A DNA stretch of 64,000 bases from Schistosoma mansoni (GCF_000237925.1 NC_031502.1:54867943-54931942), one strand, 5' to 3'; shown: positions 31,885 to 43,165, counted from the first letter of the stretch. A program made the numbers and translations. Notes: a model not told the origin generated them from the letters alone.

Positions 31885-32589
31885 TGTTATTCTGAACATC
31901 ATGTTTGAAGACATAAGTACAGATAACTTTCCGGGACCTATTAATGAACGATTATTCTTGTTATACCTAGAGCTTTAGTTTCATGCTATGCCACGTACTA
32001 CTAGACTACTTGAACGATAGGACCCGCAACGTCGCAAGAGAGAAAACAGAAGACTAGCAAGTAGGAACTTTTATTTCCCAAACATTGTCAAAATATAGTA
32101 CAGAAATCCCATGCATTTATAGTTTTTGACTGAGAGTAAATCATCATTTCAGACAACCAATAGGCACATAGGGGTCATTCTTATCCATCCAATGGGGAAG
32201 CTACACGTCGACATTCTATAATATTCCCCTAGCAGTGATTGGATGGAATGTCTCGGCTCTTTCTGGGCTTCTTGATGCTTCCTAGAGTTTATTCTATATA
32301 TATTCTTATTGTTTAACTATTGAGTCATTAGATTGTGTATATCTATATTCATCTTATTAAAAGCTACATTTTGATCTATGGATTATTATTATACGAATTA
32401 CTGCCTCTAAATTATATTCAATTTATTGATTATTGTCTGTCATGCTAGGCGGGCAAGGAACCAATAAGGACGCTAGACTGCTCATACTGGTCGAACGTCA
32501 TTGATTTGGCACAGTGTTATGATTGTAAAAGTCGTATTCCGATTGGCGGACAACTCACGTGATAAAAAGTCGGACATAAGATCATAACA
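31885..32589 (+). mobile_element. LTR fossil, family A, with a family B LTR nested inside
   Basis: The outer unit starts TGTTATTCTG and ends CATAACA and aligns to the 35.7-kb copy. It is interrupted at about 31966-32283 by a minus-strand unit matching the 37890-38221 LTR (family B). The outer unit also lacks some internal sequence found in the 35.7-kb copy. Both parts are solo-LTR-like with no coding region. Relative age: family A copy first, B later. Confidence 0.65.
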
Positions 32590-32736
32590 AGTTGGCTTAC
32601 GGCATTCTTCTCAGTTCATTTGAATTTATCATACGATCAGGATATATATGAAATTTTACAAATTTATGTATATGGTTTAAAATGTAGATATTTATAATTA
32701 TAAGTATCAAAAGGGGTTCTGTTGAGATTTTAGTAA

Positions 32737-33023
32737 TTTTATAGTTGAATTCATGAGTCAATTAAAGCTAGACCACCACGGTAAACCTGGAAGCACTGGA
32801 AGGCCGTTTCGTCCTATTGTGGGACTCCTCAGCAGTGCGCATCTACGATCCCGCCTCGGGAGATTCGATTCCAGGACTTATCAGTCTCTCGCGTAAGCGC
32901 TCAACCACTAGACCACTGAGCTGGCCGGTATCCAACAGTGTTAATGTCTAACTTCAACCAATCCACGAAATTGAGCAACTGTCCACCATTGTCTTCAATT
33001 GACTCATGAATTCAACTATAAAA
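32737..33023 (-). repeat. H2 hammerhead SINE with 27-bp perfect inverted ends
   Basis: A minus-strand H2 body with tRNA-like section (A-box side TCTAGTGGTTGAGCGC on the minus strand) and hammerhead core CTGAGGA. Its two ends, 32737-32763 and 32997-33023, are exact inverted copies of each other, so the head is capped by an inverted tail. Stem III is mismatched. Confidence 0.8.
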
Positions 33024-33381
33024 TAATTATAAGTGTCTGAGATTGTAGAGATTAAAAATAATACTTCAGTTGAAGAGGATTTCAAAAACTTACTGTTCCT
33101 GGACAAGGTTGTAACCTTGTTTTATGAATTTTATTCTATAGACCTCTATACATCCTGGTTTATTTACTGATATTGGGATTGAGTGGAAAATATGAAAATG
33201 TAATGGGAAAGAAAAGAGAGATGTAAATGAATACCATCTATTCGTTTATATATCTAATATGACTCCCTGGTTGAAGTCCTAGAGATTAGACATCTTACTA
33301 TCTTGAAATGTTTTAAAACATGCCTCAGTATAAAATTCACTGTTGCTGATGGTATTTGGTCTGTGAGTGTTGAGCATTTTA
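33024..33381. other. Unassigned stretch
   Basis: AT-rich; no gene or repeat family recognised. Confidence 0.3.
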
Positions 33382-33672
33382 TAAATACCTGTTTATACCT
33401 GTTTATAAATACCTGTACCTTCTTGAAGATGGATGTAGTAGTTCTCCACGTCTCAGCTCTGTACAGTAGAATTGACTGTCTTGACGTTCGTATTGTTCCG
33501 ATTTTTGTATCCTGATGAAGCGTCCTTCTTTCCAGTCCGTTGGCACTTGTTCCTCTTCCGAAATCGTCTTGAATAAAAGGTGAAGCATGTTTGCAGTTAC
33601 TTCAATGTTTAACTTCAGTGCTTCAGATGGTGTTTTGTCAGGTCCTGCCGCTTTTCCGCTCTTGATTTGTCT
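33382..33672 (-). mobile_element. RTE LINE fragment with internal deletion
   Basis: Minus strand: an RT piece (MLHLLFKTISEEEQVPTDWKEG region) joined to a distal piece from the C-terminal domain (TVLLYRAETW region). Both ends are truncated. Confidence 0.75.
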
Positions 33673-33831
33673 GTTTATAAATAACTACTGAAATCGAAAA
33701 GTTACAATTATGCATTTGTCATGAATTTTTAAAGGAATCATTATTTCACATCTTTACTTGTTTTTCACTCTTTCCAGTTTATTTTTAACTGATTCATTAG
33801 ACTATTCCTGTTCTTTAAACAATATTTCTAT

Positions 33832-34118
33832 GGTGGACAACGCGATAGTGTTTGAAACGAACGGTACTGGGTTTGAGTCCCAGAATGAACGTTAACTCTA
33901 GGATACAGGTTTATCCAGATGATGAGTCCCAACTAGGACGAAACGCGCGTCAAACTGGATTCCACTGCTAGTCACCATCATCCATCTTTGCTTATAATGT
34001 TTGTGAATTAAGATATTATCGAGACAATACTCACAGTATGTACATATATGCCAATAAGAGACTGATCAATTGCAGTGTTAGACATCAATGGGAAGATTCA
34101 AACAAACAACAACAACTG
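33832..34118 (+). repeat. Sm-alpha-type SINE, core mutated, with extended tail
   Basis: B box GGGTTTGAGTCC, then a hammerhead whose first core base is A (ATGATGA), so it is probably inactive. After CCATCTTTGCTTA it carries the extended tail seen at 34.98, 58.69 and 61.98 kb, ending ATCAATGGGAAGATTCAAAC. Confidence 0.75.
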
Positions 34119-34121
34119 AAT

Positions 34122-34335
34122 TTAATATTTCTACTTACTTACTTACGCCTGTTACTCCCAATGGAGCATAGGCTGCCGACCAGCATTCTCTGCCTGTAGC
34201 TCCTCCGGGGGCTACTGCCGGTCCCAAGCCCAAGTAAAGGAGGAGGGTTGGGCATGGGGTGGTTAGCGACCCCATCCCGTAGAAAACCAACTCGCTATAA
34301 AAAAAACGCTAACCAGAAAAAAATTAGTATTTCTA
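34122..34335. mobile_element. Inverted LINE insert: 3' end plus 5' leader, with target duplication
   Basis: A LINE 3' end on the minus strand (34134-34190) meets the 5' leader module on the plus strand (34191-34323). The unit is flanked by TTAATATTTCTA (34122-34133) and TTAGTATTTCTA (34324-34335). A single insertion in which the 5' part is inverted and the middle is lost fits twin priming, with the leader's A-run as the internal priming site. Confidence 0.8.
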
Positions 34336-34764
34336 GGGTAGATATAAATCGTTCAATGATTAGATGTCAACATATCCAGTTGTTTTACACTAATATAAAT
34401 CAATATAGATACATGTGATAATAGTTTGGGAATGTATACCTGTATTAATATAAACAATTTTAAGTTACCATATCTATGACAATCCTAATTTCAAAACCAA
34501 CCAAGCAAACAAACAAACGATATACCCAATTTACCCAGCAACTAAAAAAAGTTCTCTAATCACTGATTGGTTGATTCAATTTTTCAATAGAATATAATTC
34601 ATATTGTCATTGTAACTTTGTACTTTCTATTGACCATTTACATTTATAATTATGTCCTTGATAGAGAAAAAAAAGATTTTTATTTGTATTTTGTTCGAAT
34701 AATTGGATGAAGAAATGATTTGGTTAGGAAGTTGATAATAATAGAACATTCATTATGAACTAAT
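34336..34764. other. Unassigned AT-rich stretch
   Basis: No gene or repeat family recognised. Confidence 0.3.
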
Positions 34765-35100
34765 CTGATGATGGATAGTGACTAGCAGTGGAATCCAGGA
34801 TGCGTTCTTCTTATTTGGGACTCGTCAGCTGGATGTATCTGCATCCCAGACTTGATGTACACTCCAGGACTTGAACGCACTACCGTTCGTTTTAAACGTC
34901 ATCGCGTGGTTCCATATAGGACGAAACGCGCATCCTAGATTCCACTGCCAGCCACCATCATCCATCTTCTCTTAGAATTCTTGTGAATTAAGGCAGTATC
35001 AAGGCAACAAGTACAGTATGCATAATTACCAATAACAGACTGATCATTTGAAGTCCTGAACATTAATGGGAAGATTCAAGTAAACAATACCAAATGAATG
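34765..35100. repeat. Sm-alpha SINE inverted pair
   Basis: A minus copy (34765-34910; B box worn) meets a plus hammerhead fragment (34911-34975) directly. The extended tail follows, ending AATGGGAAGATTC. The minus copy keeps the CTGACGAGTCCC core, but its GAAAC side is damaged. The plus fragment lacks the CUGANGA side. Confidence 0.65.
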
Positions 35101-35342
35101 AAACCTGATGTTTATTATTAAACAATGATATCATATCATACCATTTGAATTAGGTCAGAATATTGATCATAGATGAATGTTTAAATCTTCTAAAACAATG
35201 TTTACATACTCTTGTTTAGATCTTTTACAAAGAACTGATCAGCTTAATTCGACATATAATTCATGGTATCTCACTATTTAATACTAATAGTTGTATCAAA
35301 TTGAGTGAATAATTGCTTTCAATAACTTCATCATTAGGCTCT

Positions 35343-35683
35343 ATATGAATTCAACTGCTCCTGTGGAACTAGTTAAATAGGTCGTCCTCAGAAGGTTTTG
35401 TCCTTGAGTGCTCATGAAGATATACCAGCATGGTTTGGAAAAATAGTAAGTAAATCTACTAACAATATCATTCTTCCTCATTTGGTAGATAGTAAACATC
35501 ATATTGAAACAGATGAAGTTTTCTCTGTTATATATGTACCTCAAAGATCTAGATTACAGCTACTTCACTCAGCCGAAGCCATCTGGATCAACTCGGGAAA
35601 ACCGAACTTATGTATCCAGAAAAGGTATATCTAACCACTGTGTTTACCATGGCCCACAACTGGATCATCGGATACCTAGACTG
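35343..35683 (+). mobile_element. Penelope-like element fragment, GIY-YIG endonuclease end
   Basis: The plus-strand frame carries the hallmarks of a Penelope-like GIY-YIG domain: a YEFNCSCGTS start, then EDIPAWFGK, SKHHIETDEVFSVIY, RLQLLHSAEAI and the terminal KPNLCIQK. It is 5'-truncated; no RT domain is present in the window. The copy is degraded. Penelope-like elements are known in schistosomes. Downstream of the LTR that interrupts it, pyrimidine-rich sequence to about 36450 could be its 3' untranslated part. Confidence 0.75.
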
Positions 35684-35688
35684 GATAT

Positions 35689-36252
35689 TGTTGTGAATTT
35701 TAAAAAAATACAAGCTGTATGCCAATTCGTTATTATTTTATGTCCGGCTTTTATCATGTGAATTATCCACCAATCGGAATACGACTTGTGTAGTCTTAGC
35801 ACTGTGCCAAAACAACGACTTCGACCAGTATGAGCAGTCTAGCGTCCTTATTGGTCTCTTGTCCGCCTAGCCCTTCCAATTGAGTCCAGAACACCAACAG
35901 CAGCTTCTGCTATGCGAATCTATGCAAATTATTTATTTCAAGCACACTCGGTCTATATATCAGACAGACAGACCGCATCACATCATAAAATAGAAAATAA
36001 TATTTGTACAAGATCAAACCAAATGTGACTGTGAACGTGGGAGACAATAATCAATAAACGGAATATAATTTAAGGACAGTAAATCGTATAATAATAATAA
36101 TCCATAGGTCAAAATGAAGCTTATAATAAGATGAATAGAGATAGACACAATCTAACTACTCAATAGTTATACACTAAGTATATATATGGAATAATAGTCC
36201 ATCAATAGGTCCTGGACGTTATCCGTACTTATGTCTTCGCTAGGATATAACA
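35689..36252 (-). mobile_element. Solo LTR fossil, family A, with 5-bp target duplication
   Basis: A 564-base unit with TG...CA ends (TGTTGTG at left, GATATAACA at right). It is flanked by GATAT on both sides (35684-35688, 36253-36257). It carries the TATA-like and polyadenylation-like signals of family A on the minus strand. It sits inside Penelope-like sequence. No internal region is present; probable Ty3/gypsy or BEL origin. Confidence 0.8.
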
Positions 36253-36587
36253 GATATTATAGACCTTTTATTCCCCCTCCCAATTCCTTTTGTGTTTATA
36301 TCTCTCCTAATCTCCACACATTCATCTTTCTCAATTCATATGAATTCTTTTTTATCTTAATTACTTTGATAATACCCCTTTTATTATATATTGTATCCAT
36401 ACAACGATATTATTATTATTGCCTCAATTAACAAGATGAAGTTCTCTTACTATGCATTTACTTTACATGATATTACTGTCATATTGATTGTGACTTGACA
36501 CTTTACAACAGATCATTCTTGACCTTTATTGAATGACCTTCCTAATTAACAAATAACACAATTTTGAAATATTTATGTTGTAACAGA

Positions 36588-36945
36588 CTCAAAATACTCA
36601 ACATTCACTGACCGGATACTATCAGCAATAGCATTTTATAGGAGAGGACAAACCAGCTTCTACCTGAAGAGGAAATTAGGAAAAGACGTTGGAAGTGGAT
36701 GGGACATACATTGAAGAAATCACCAAATTGCATCACGAGGCAATCCCTAACTTGAAATGCTGAAGGGAAGCAGAAAAGCGGAAGGCCGAAGAACACATTA
36801 CTTTGGGAAATAGAAGCAGATATGAAAAGGATGAATGTTGACTGTAAAGAACTGGAAAGGAAGGCTCAGGACAGTGTTGGATGTAGAATACTGGTGTGCG
36901 GCCTATGCTCCTCGACGAGGGCTTACAGGTGTAAGTAAGTAAACT
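36588..36945 (+). mobile_element. RTE LINE 3' end (subfamily 2)
   Basis: From the KILNIH*PDTI-like region through [15 protein letters not shown] to the CTCGACGAGGGCTTACAGGTGTAAG terminus. 5'-truncated and broken. Confidence 0.85.
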
Positions 36946-37079
36946 AAGTAACAATTGTAAAGATTCACCACCTTTTTATTATGTAACATTGTCAAATCAC
37001 AATAATCATAGACTTATAACTGTAGAACCTAATGTTGAAGTTATTGAAAGCAATTGTTCGCTCAAATATTCTATGGGAA

Positions 37080-37395
37080 TGTTGAGGATTTCTAGCTCAG
37101 GTGGATGATTTTGATAGAGTTTGGTTCTCTGAGCTGGATAGTTTGGCTGTGAAACTTTCATCGTTCTCCAATTGAAAGATAAAATCAAGATAAAAAAGTA
37201 AATAATGGTAGGTAAAAGTTTAACATCAACTAAACACGATTAAGGTCTACAGAACAAACTGGGAGTCATATATATATAGAAATCTGAATATTTCACTTCT
37301 ACTTAAGGTTTATACTGATGATGTCGTTCAGAATAACAATGAAAGCTCCACGAGTAAATCATCCAACTCAGAGAACAAATCCACATAAAAAATAG
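37080..37395. repeat. Repeat D, inverted pair
   Basis: A minus D segment (about 37085-37170; TTGGTTCTCTGAGCTGGAT) and a plus D segment (37235-37390; TTCACTTCTACTTAAGGTT...TCAGAGAACAAA) face each other. Both are diverged. Confidence 0.6.
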
Positions 37396-37889
37396 AATTC
37401 TCAGCGCAAAGTATTTCAACAAGTTTCCTTTTCTTATCTCTTGAACGATCTTGGCGATCAATAGTAAGTGATCACTAGTTAGAAGTTAGCAGTCCAGTCA
37501 ATCGACATCTGACTAATGTACATTCTTTTCGATGTATATTGCCAGCAACTACGATGTCTTTCATTGAGCTTTTTTGTAACTTGTACAGTGGAAGGTTGTA
37601 TACTTTTCAGTAACCCACCTGAATAGATTATGCGATTAGCAAACATAATGATGTGTTAAAGTAATCAAAAGCAGATAACTTGTTGAAATATCTAGATGAC
37701 AGGAACAAGTAGTTCAGATATTCAAGGAAGTCGGCAAGTTTTTCATTATAAAACGCTTTAATGAGGAAATAATTGAAAAGATATTTCTTCTCTTAACTTA
37801 ATGTTTACCATGATTTCTATGAACATGTTTCATTATTTTCTATTTATTGTTTATTTAACAAACTTGTATGTGTTTCTGTAAGAATGGCT
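37396..37889. other. Unassigned stretch
   Basis: AT-rich. The segment at about 37390-37520 is related in inverted order to 41180-41330 (shared GTTTCTTGAACGATC/GATCGACGAAG and AGTGATCACTAGTTAGAAG-type motifs), so it is an unclassified repeat. Confidence 0.35.
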
Positions 37890-38221
37890 TGTTGGTGAAT
37901 TTAAGGAAGCCTCAAGAAGCCCAGAAAGAGCCGAAGACATTCCATCCAATCACCACTAGAGGAACATTCTAGAATGTCGACGTGTAGCTCTCCTATTGGA
38001 TGGATAAGAATGACCCCTATATGCCTATTGGCTGTCCGAAATGATGATTTACTTTCAACGGAAAACTATAAATACATGAGATTTTTGTACTATACTATTT
38101 GGGGAATAGCATTCCTATTTACTAGTCTTCTGTCTTCTGATTTTTCGATGTAAGAAGGTTCTAGCGTTCGAGTGCTCAAGTATTACACGACATACTAAGG
38201 ATCTAAGTTCGTGATATAACA
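37890..38221 (+). mobile_element. Solo-LTR-like fossil, family B
   Basis: A 332-base unit starting TGTTGGTGAA and ending GTGATATAACA. It matches the insert at about 31966-32283. It contains an AAAACTATAAATACATGAG stretch that could be a TATA region. No target duplication or internal region was seen. Confidence 0.55.
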
Positions 38222-38396
38222 GTTTCATGTTAACTTCATTCGATTGAAATATTCAAGAGATTGAATGAATCTTAAACAAAAGCATATAAAGCTTTTATGT
38301 ATAAATGAAAATTTTGTACTTTAAAAAAAATGCTTTTTTCTATGTTGACTTAATCACAGATAAAACATAAAATGTCGATAGGTATTAATATCAGGT

Positions 38397-38915
38397 TTGC
38401 CTCCAAATGATCTGGTACGATCGGGAGTGGCGGGAGTCCACTTTCCCTCTCCAAATGTTCTCACATGGTCACGCGCATATAGCCTCTCACAGGGAAGTCC
38501 TACTCACTGCCTTCTCGTAGCATAACTGTTGTTTACGAAATTGAGAGGATGAAAAGTGAATGCCCGGCGCTTTAACCGGGTTGATGGACACTGAGATTCC
38601 ACCTAGAGGAGTTGGAAAACCCTGATTCCAAACCAATGATGTACATGGGATCCAGTACCTTGAGGGAACAAATGGCATATGAGTCAATCGTTGATCACCG
38701 GTTATCATTGGATTGAATCTCCTTTTGATGCTCCACTGCCTTGTAAATCAGATCATTAGGTCAGAGGCTCCGGGTGTGGTCCCCTAAGAAAACCACCTTC
38801 AGTTTGGTCACCTGGGTAGTATGACAGCCCTCACACAAATCAAATGAGATTTGTGTGCCGCATATATATCTAGTGCTTCCTTGTACCAATATTTATGTGT
38901 TTAAATAAATAAATA
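38397..38915 (+). repeat. Dispersed repeat R, copy 4
   Basis: Full-length copy ending in TTTAAATAAATAAATAT. It has the same internal blocks as the other copies. Confidence 0.75.
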
Positions 38916-38954
38916 TTTCAAGGACTGACCAGATAGTTTCATATACATCCCAAC

Positions 38955-39297
38955 AAGTAGAAAAATCCGTATTTCTGATGTTTCGTAACTTAATATAAGT
39001 TACTTCTTCAGGGTAAATAAATAACCAAGGTAAATTAACGTAAGTCGAAATAAATTCCCTTGGTGTTGTTTACTTGTATCTTCCCATCATTATTAAGGAC
39101 TGCAATTGATCAGTCTCTTGTTGGCATATGTGCATTCTGTGCGGACTACTTGTAAGTCGAAACAGTATAAAAGAAAGTAATACAGCATATTTTCTTTGTG
39201 CTATTTCAACTTGTGTTTATTTGATGTTAATTATTTATTTACTCTGAAGAAGTGGCGTATATTAAGTCACAAAACATCAGAAATACAAATTTTTCTA
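38955..39297. repeat. Inverted-repeat element, about 340 bases
   Basis: Arms of about 66 bases at 38960-39025 and 39228-39297. Left: GTATTTCTGATGTTTCG...ACTTCTTCAGGGTAAATAAA. Right: the complement with a few changes. A scrap of the Sm-alpha extended tail (GCAATTGATCAGTCTCTTG) lies between the arms. Confidence 0.55.
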
Positions 39298-39319
39298 CTC
39301 AGAATATAACGACAAAAAA

Positions 39320-39905
39320 AATTATATAGTTAAAATCGTGAGTTAATTGAAGCTAGACCATCATGGAAAACCTGGAAGTACTGGATGGCTGTTTCGTCCT
39401 ATTAAGAGACTCCTCAGCAGTGCGCATCTACGATCCCGCACTCGTGAGATTCGAACCCAGGACCTATCAGTCTCGCGCGCGAGCGCTCAACCACTAGACC
39501 CTTGAGCCGGCATCCAATGGTGTTTATGTCTAACTCCAACCAATCCACGAAGTTAAGTGCTCTGGCACGAGACGAGGTCGTGGATGCACACTACTGAGGA
39601 GTCCTACAATAGGACGAGTTGATATCTCACAACAGACCTGGTTGAACTCCACTGGTCATTGCTTCTTACTAGAACTCCAGGAAATACCGGCTCTGTGGTC
39701 TAGAGGTTAAGCGATCGCGCGCAAGACTGATAGGTCTTGGGTTTGAATCTAGCGAGGCGAGATCGTGTATGCGCACTGCTGAGGATTCCCATAATAGAAC
39801 GAAACGGCCGTCCAGTGCTTCCAGGTTTTCCCTGATGGTCTAGCTTCAATTGATCCACGCTTTCAACTATGAAAAATACTAAATCTTCACAAAACCCCCT
39901 CTGAT
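39320..39905. repeat. H2 SINE fold-back cluster, nested
   Basis: A minus H2 copy (39320-39555 and 39620-39690) is interrupted by a short plus fragment (39560-39619, carrying CTGAGGAGTCC). It is followed by a plus H2 copy (39691-39905) with B box GGGTTTGAATC and a hammerhead whose stem II is weakened. The minus copy keeps CTGAGGA, GAAAC and a B box (GGGTTCGAATC). Confidence 0.7.
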
Positions 39906-40299
39906 AATAAAAATCGATAATTAACTAAGGGTATATCAATATTTCAAGGTAAATGTACTTTACACGAATAGTTTCTTTATAAGTTGATAAATCACTTATC
40001 AATAGGAAGAATGTTTTACACATTTAGTTCCATATTACAGCCATATTCATTCAATAAGGTCATTAAAGTAGTAAATCAAATTGTTATATTTAGTATAAGG
40101 CATACCTGAAATACACCTAATCATATTGATAAAACCACGAACTATCATCTGACTGATTGATGAAAAGAGAACATATGATGATGATATACTATACTGATCA
40201 ATATAATTTATATTACCCTGGTCTAATTGAATGAATGAATATGGTTGTGTAATGAAAGTTGTTTTTTTTAAAACTTTTATCTGAAAGGTGTTTTGTGGA

Positions 40300-40615
40300 T
40301 ATTATGGTAATGTAATAGTTGAGTTTATGAGTCAATGAAAGCTAGACCATAATGGGAAATCTGGGAGCACCGAACGGCCATTTCGTCCTATTGTGGGACT
40401 CCTCAACAGTGTACATCCATGATCTCATCCTATAGACCCGGTCTTGTGTGTGAACGCTTAACCTGTAGACCATTGAGCCGGCATCCAATAATGTAAATGT
40501 CTAGCTTTAACCAATCCATGAAATTGTGCCACTGTCCACTATTGTCTTCCGTGAGTTAATATCTCACAACAGAACCGGTTAAACTCCGCTGGTCACTACT
40601 TTTGTCTAAAACCTT
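40300..40615 (-). repeat. H2 SINE, nearly full length, diverged
   Basis: Minus strand: tail at left (GAGTTTATGAGTCAATGAAAGC), hammerhead region with core TTGAGGA (first base changed), a damaged tRNA-like section, and head at right. The ribozyme is probably inactive. Confidence 0.65.
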
Positions 40616-41369
40616 AATGGATCATAAACATATTTTTAGTCATCACTACTTCATAGATAATCTGGAAGTTTCTCATCATGAACTCATAATCTACAAAACT
40701 CATCAATAAAATAGTGTAAATGTAGATTATTGAATTTGAAAGTTAGCGATCTCTTCGAGTTATAAACTGATTGAGATTCAATATGTAGAGAATTCAATTT
40801 CAACTTAGTTGTTGAATAGTATAGTTCTTGACAAAAAGATTTAAAGATTTCGGGTTAGATACCATATATATAGACTTATGGTTACAAATTAATCAAAAGT
40901 TTCAAAAGGAATAGAAACAGCTGATATTTATACGGGAAATATTAATACATAACCGATAGTTTATTTTATCTAATAGTAGAAAACGATAGACGGCCTTCTT
41001 GAGCATCTTGGCTACCTGTTCCAGCCGTCTAGATACTTCAACAAGTTATCTAATTTTGCTTGTTTTGATACATGGCTATTAATCATACAGCCTATTCAGG
41101 TGCGTTTCTGAAAGGTGTACAACCTTTCTCTGTAAAGGTTACAAAAGGCCTAATCAGAGATATCGTGTTTCCTGGGAATATGCAGCGAAAAGAATGTAGA
41201 TTATTCAGATGTCGATTGACTGGGTTGATGACTTCTAACTGGTGATCACCGAATATTTATCGTCAGGATCGACGAAGAAGTAAGAAACAGAAACTTGTTG
41301 GAATACTTTGTGCTGAGAATTCGATTTTTTACCAAAAAATATAATATTGAATAAAGCTAATAATAATAA
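40616..41369. other. Unassigned stretch
   Basis: AT-rich. The part at about 41180-41330 resembles 37390-37520 in inverted order. No gene seen. Confidence 0.3.
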
Positions 41370-41500
41370 CATCGAAGGTCCTGAGTGAGAGATTGTGGTT
41401 GAACACTGCTTGGGAGTCCAATATTAGGATGAAGTGGCCATCCACTGATGGTCTAACATTGATCGATTGGTGTTTTCAATCAAAAATAGAAACTCTTTAA
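41370..41500 (+). repeat. H3-like SINE scrap
   Basis: B-box area (GAAGGTCCTGAGTG) and a worn hammerhead (TTGGGAGTCCAATATTAGGATGAAG), then the H3 tail TCTAACATTGATCGATTGG. Confidence 0.5.
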
Positions 41501-41692
41501 AAAGTATAACTTATGGAAATTAACATTTGAGAGGTTAGAACTAGAATTTATCGAGTTTATTTGATAAAATTGAAGTAATAAGAGGGTAGCTACATAAACT
41601 CTTAATATAACTTTTAGAACATAAAACTAATTCCTAATCAATCCACAAATAAGTTATGAAAGTAATTAGTCATTAACTAGAAAAGAAAATCA

Positions 41693-41862
41693 GTGGCCGA
41701 GTGGATAACGTGATGGCGTTTGAAGCGAAAGATACTGGGTTCGAGTGCCAGAGTGAACATCAACTCTGAGATGTAGGTACATCCAGTTGACGAATCCCAA
41801 ATAGGACGAAACGCGCGTCAAACTGGATTCCACTGCTAGCCATTATCCATCTTTGCTTACAA
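41693..41862 (+). repeat. Sm-alpha-type SINE
   Basis: A box TGGCCGAGTGG (about 41694-41704), B box GGGTTCGAGTGC, then a hammerhead with T at the first core position (TTGACGA) and otherwise intact stems. Likely inactive ribozyme. Confidence 0.8.
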
Positions 41863-42220
41863 AGAAAATCATAGATTACAAATAAATTTCATAAAAAATG
41901 TTTGTCAAGTTCTAATAATATTTATGACATTCTAAGGTTACTTACTTCAATGTTTATCTGATTTCAAATGGAAGAAATAATGGTAAAAGTATTCATCTGC
42001 TGATGTCTTTATACCGAAGAAGTTTTTCAGCTAAACTCACATTACTCTGTCATTATGATCTTAAATCTATGTAATTGAATTTTCTTAGTACAACTATATA
42101 AAATAGTTATGTGAAAAGAAACGCGTTAGTTGTGAATATATATTACTACTACATATTAGGAATAATCAATATATGTAGTTGAACTATGCACTGTAACAGG
42201 ATTTTGACACATTATATGGT

Positions 42221-42524
42221 TGTAGTGTGGGCTACTTATATCCACACAAGTAGTATATAACGATGGTCGAGCATGAAATGTATTTCACTAGAAGATCGAT
42301 AAAGAAACAATGAAAACGAAAAGTTATTGGTATGAAAATGCATGAACAATAATAATCGGAGACGATGAACTGATATTTACATAAGGAATGATCAAGATTG
42401 AGACCAATGATTAATAGTTTGTAAATTAACCGTTTACTGTATGGTTGTCAGATTTTACTGAGATAGTCTATAATTTCCGCGTCAAATACATTCGATTGTC
42501 CCCACTTGTATTTTGTTCACTATA
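42221..42524 (-). mobile_element. Solo-LTR-like fossil, family E, copy 4
   Basis: The inverse orientation of the 29-kb copy, about 304 bases. The flanks TGGT (42217-42220) and AGGT (42525-42528) may be a worn 4-bp target duplication. Confidence 0.55.
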
Positions 42525-42669
42525 AGGTTAGTATATATTGTATGAATTGATATTAATTGTTCTTGTATTTACATTAACGATCATCAACCAATATCATACA
42601 TGGTTCTAGATTTTGTAAGGATGAAACCTTTATTGATTAATTTATTGTACAATCATTAAGATTATTATT

Positions 42670-43165
42670 ATTTATTTAAACATATAAATGTTGGTACAAG
42701 TGGGCACCAGATATATATGCGCCGCACAAATCTCATTGGATTTGTGTGAGGACTGTGATACTGCTCAGGTACTCAAACTGAAGCAGGTGATTTTCTTAGG
42801 GAGCCACAACCGGAGCCTTTGAGCTAAAGGTCTGATCAACAAGGCAGTGTAGCATCGTGAGGAGATGCAGTCCCATGGTAACCGGTGACCAACGATTGAT
42901 TTATACGCCATTTGTTCCCTCAGGATACTGGGTTCCATGTGTATCATTGGTTTGGAATGAGAGTTTTCCAACTCCCCTAGGTGGACTCGCCGTGTCCACC
43001 AACCCGGTTAAAGCGTTGGACATTCGCTTTTCATCCTCTCAATTTCGTAAACAACAGTAGTGCCACGAGAAGGCCGTGAGTAGGACTTCCGTGATAGGGA
43101 CTATATACGCGTGGCCATGTGAGAGCATTTGTAGAGAGAGAGCAGCCTCTCCCCACTCTATAATA
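42670..43165 (-). repeat. Dispersed repeat R, copy 5
   Basis: Minus strand, with the TTTATTTAAAC-type end at left and the GAGAGAGAGCAGCC...CCCCACTC head at right. It has a TTATTATTATTTATT tail. Confidence 0.75.
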
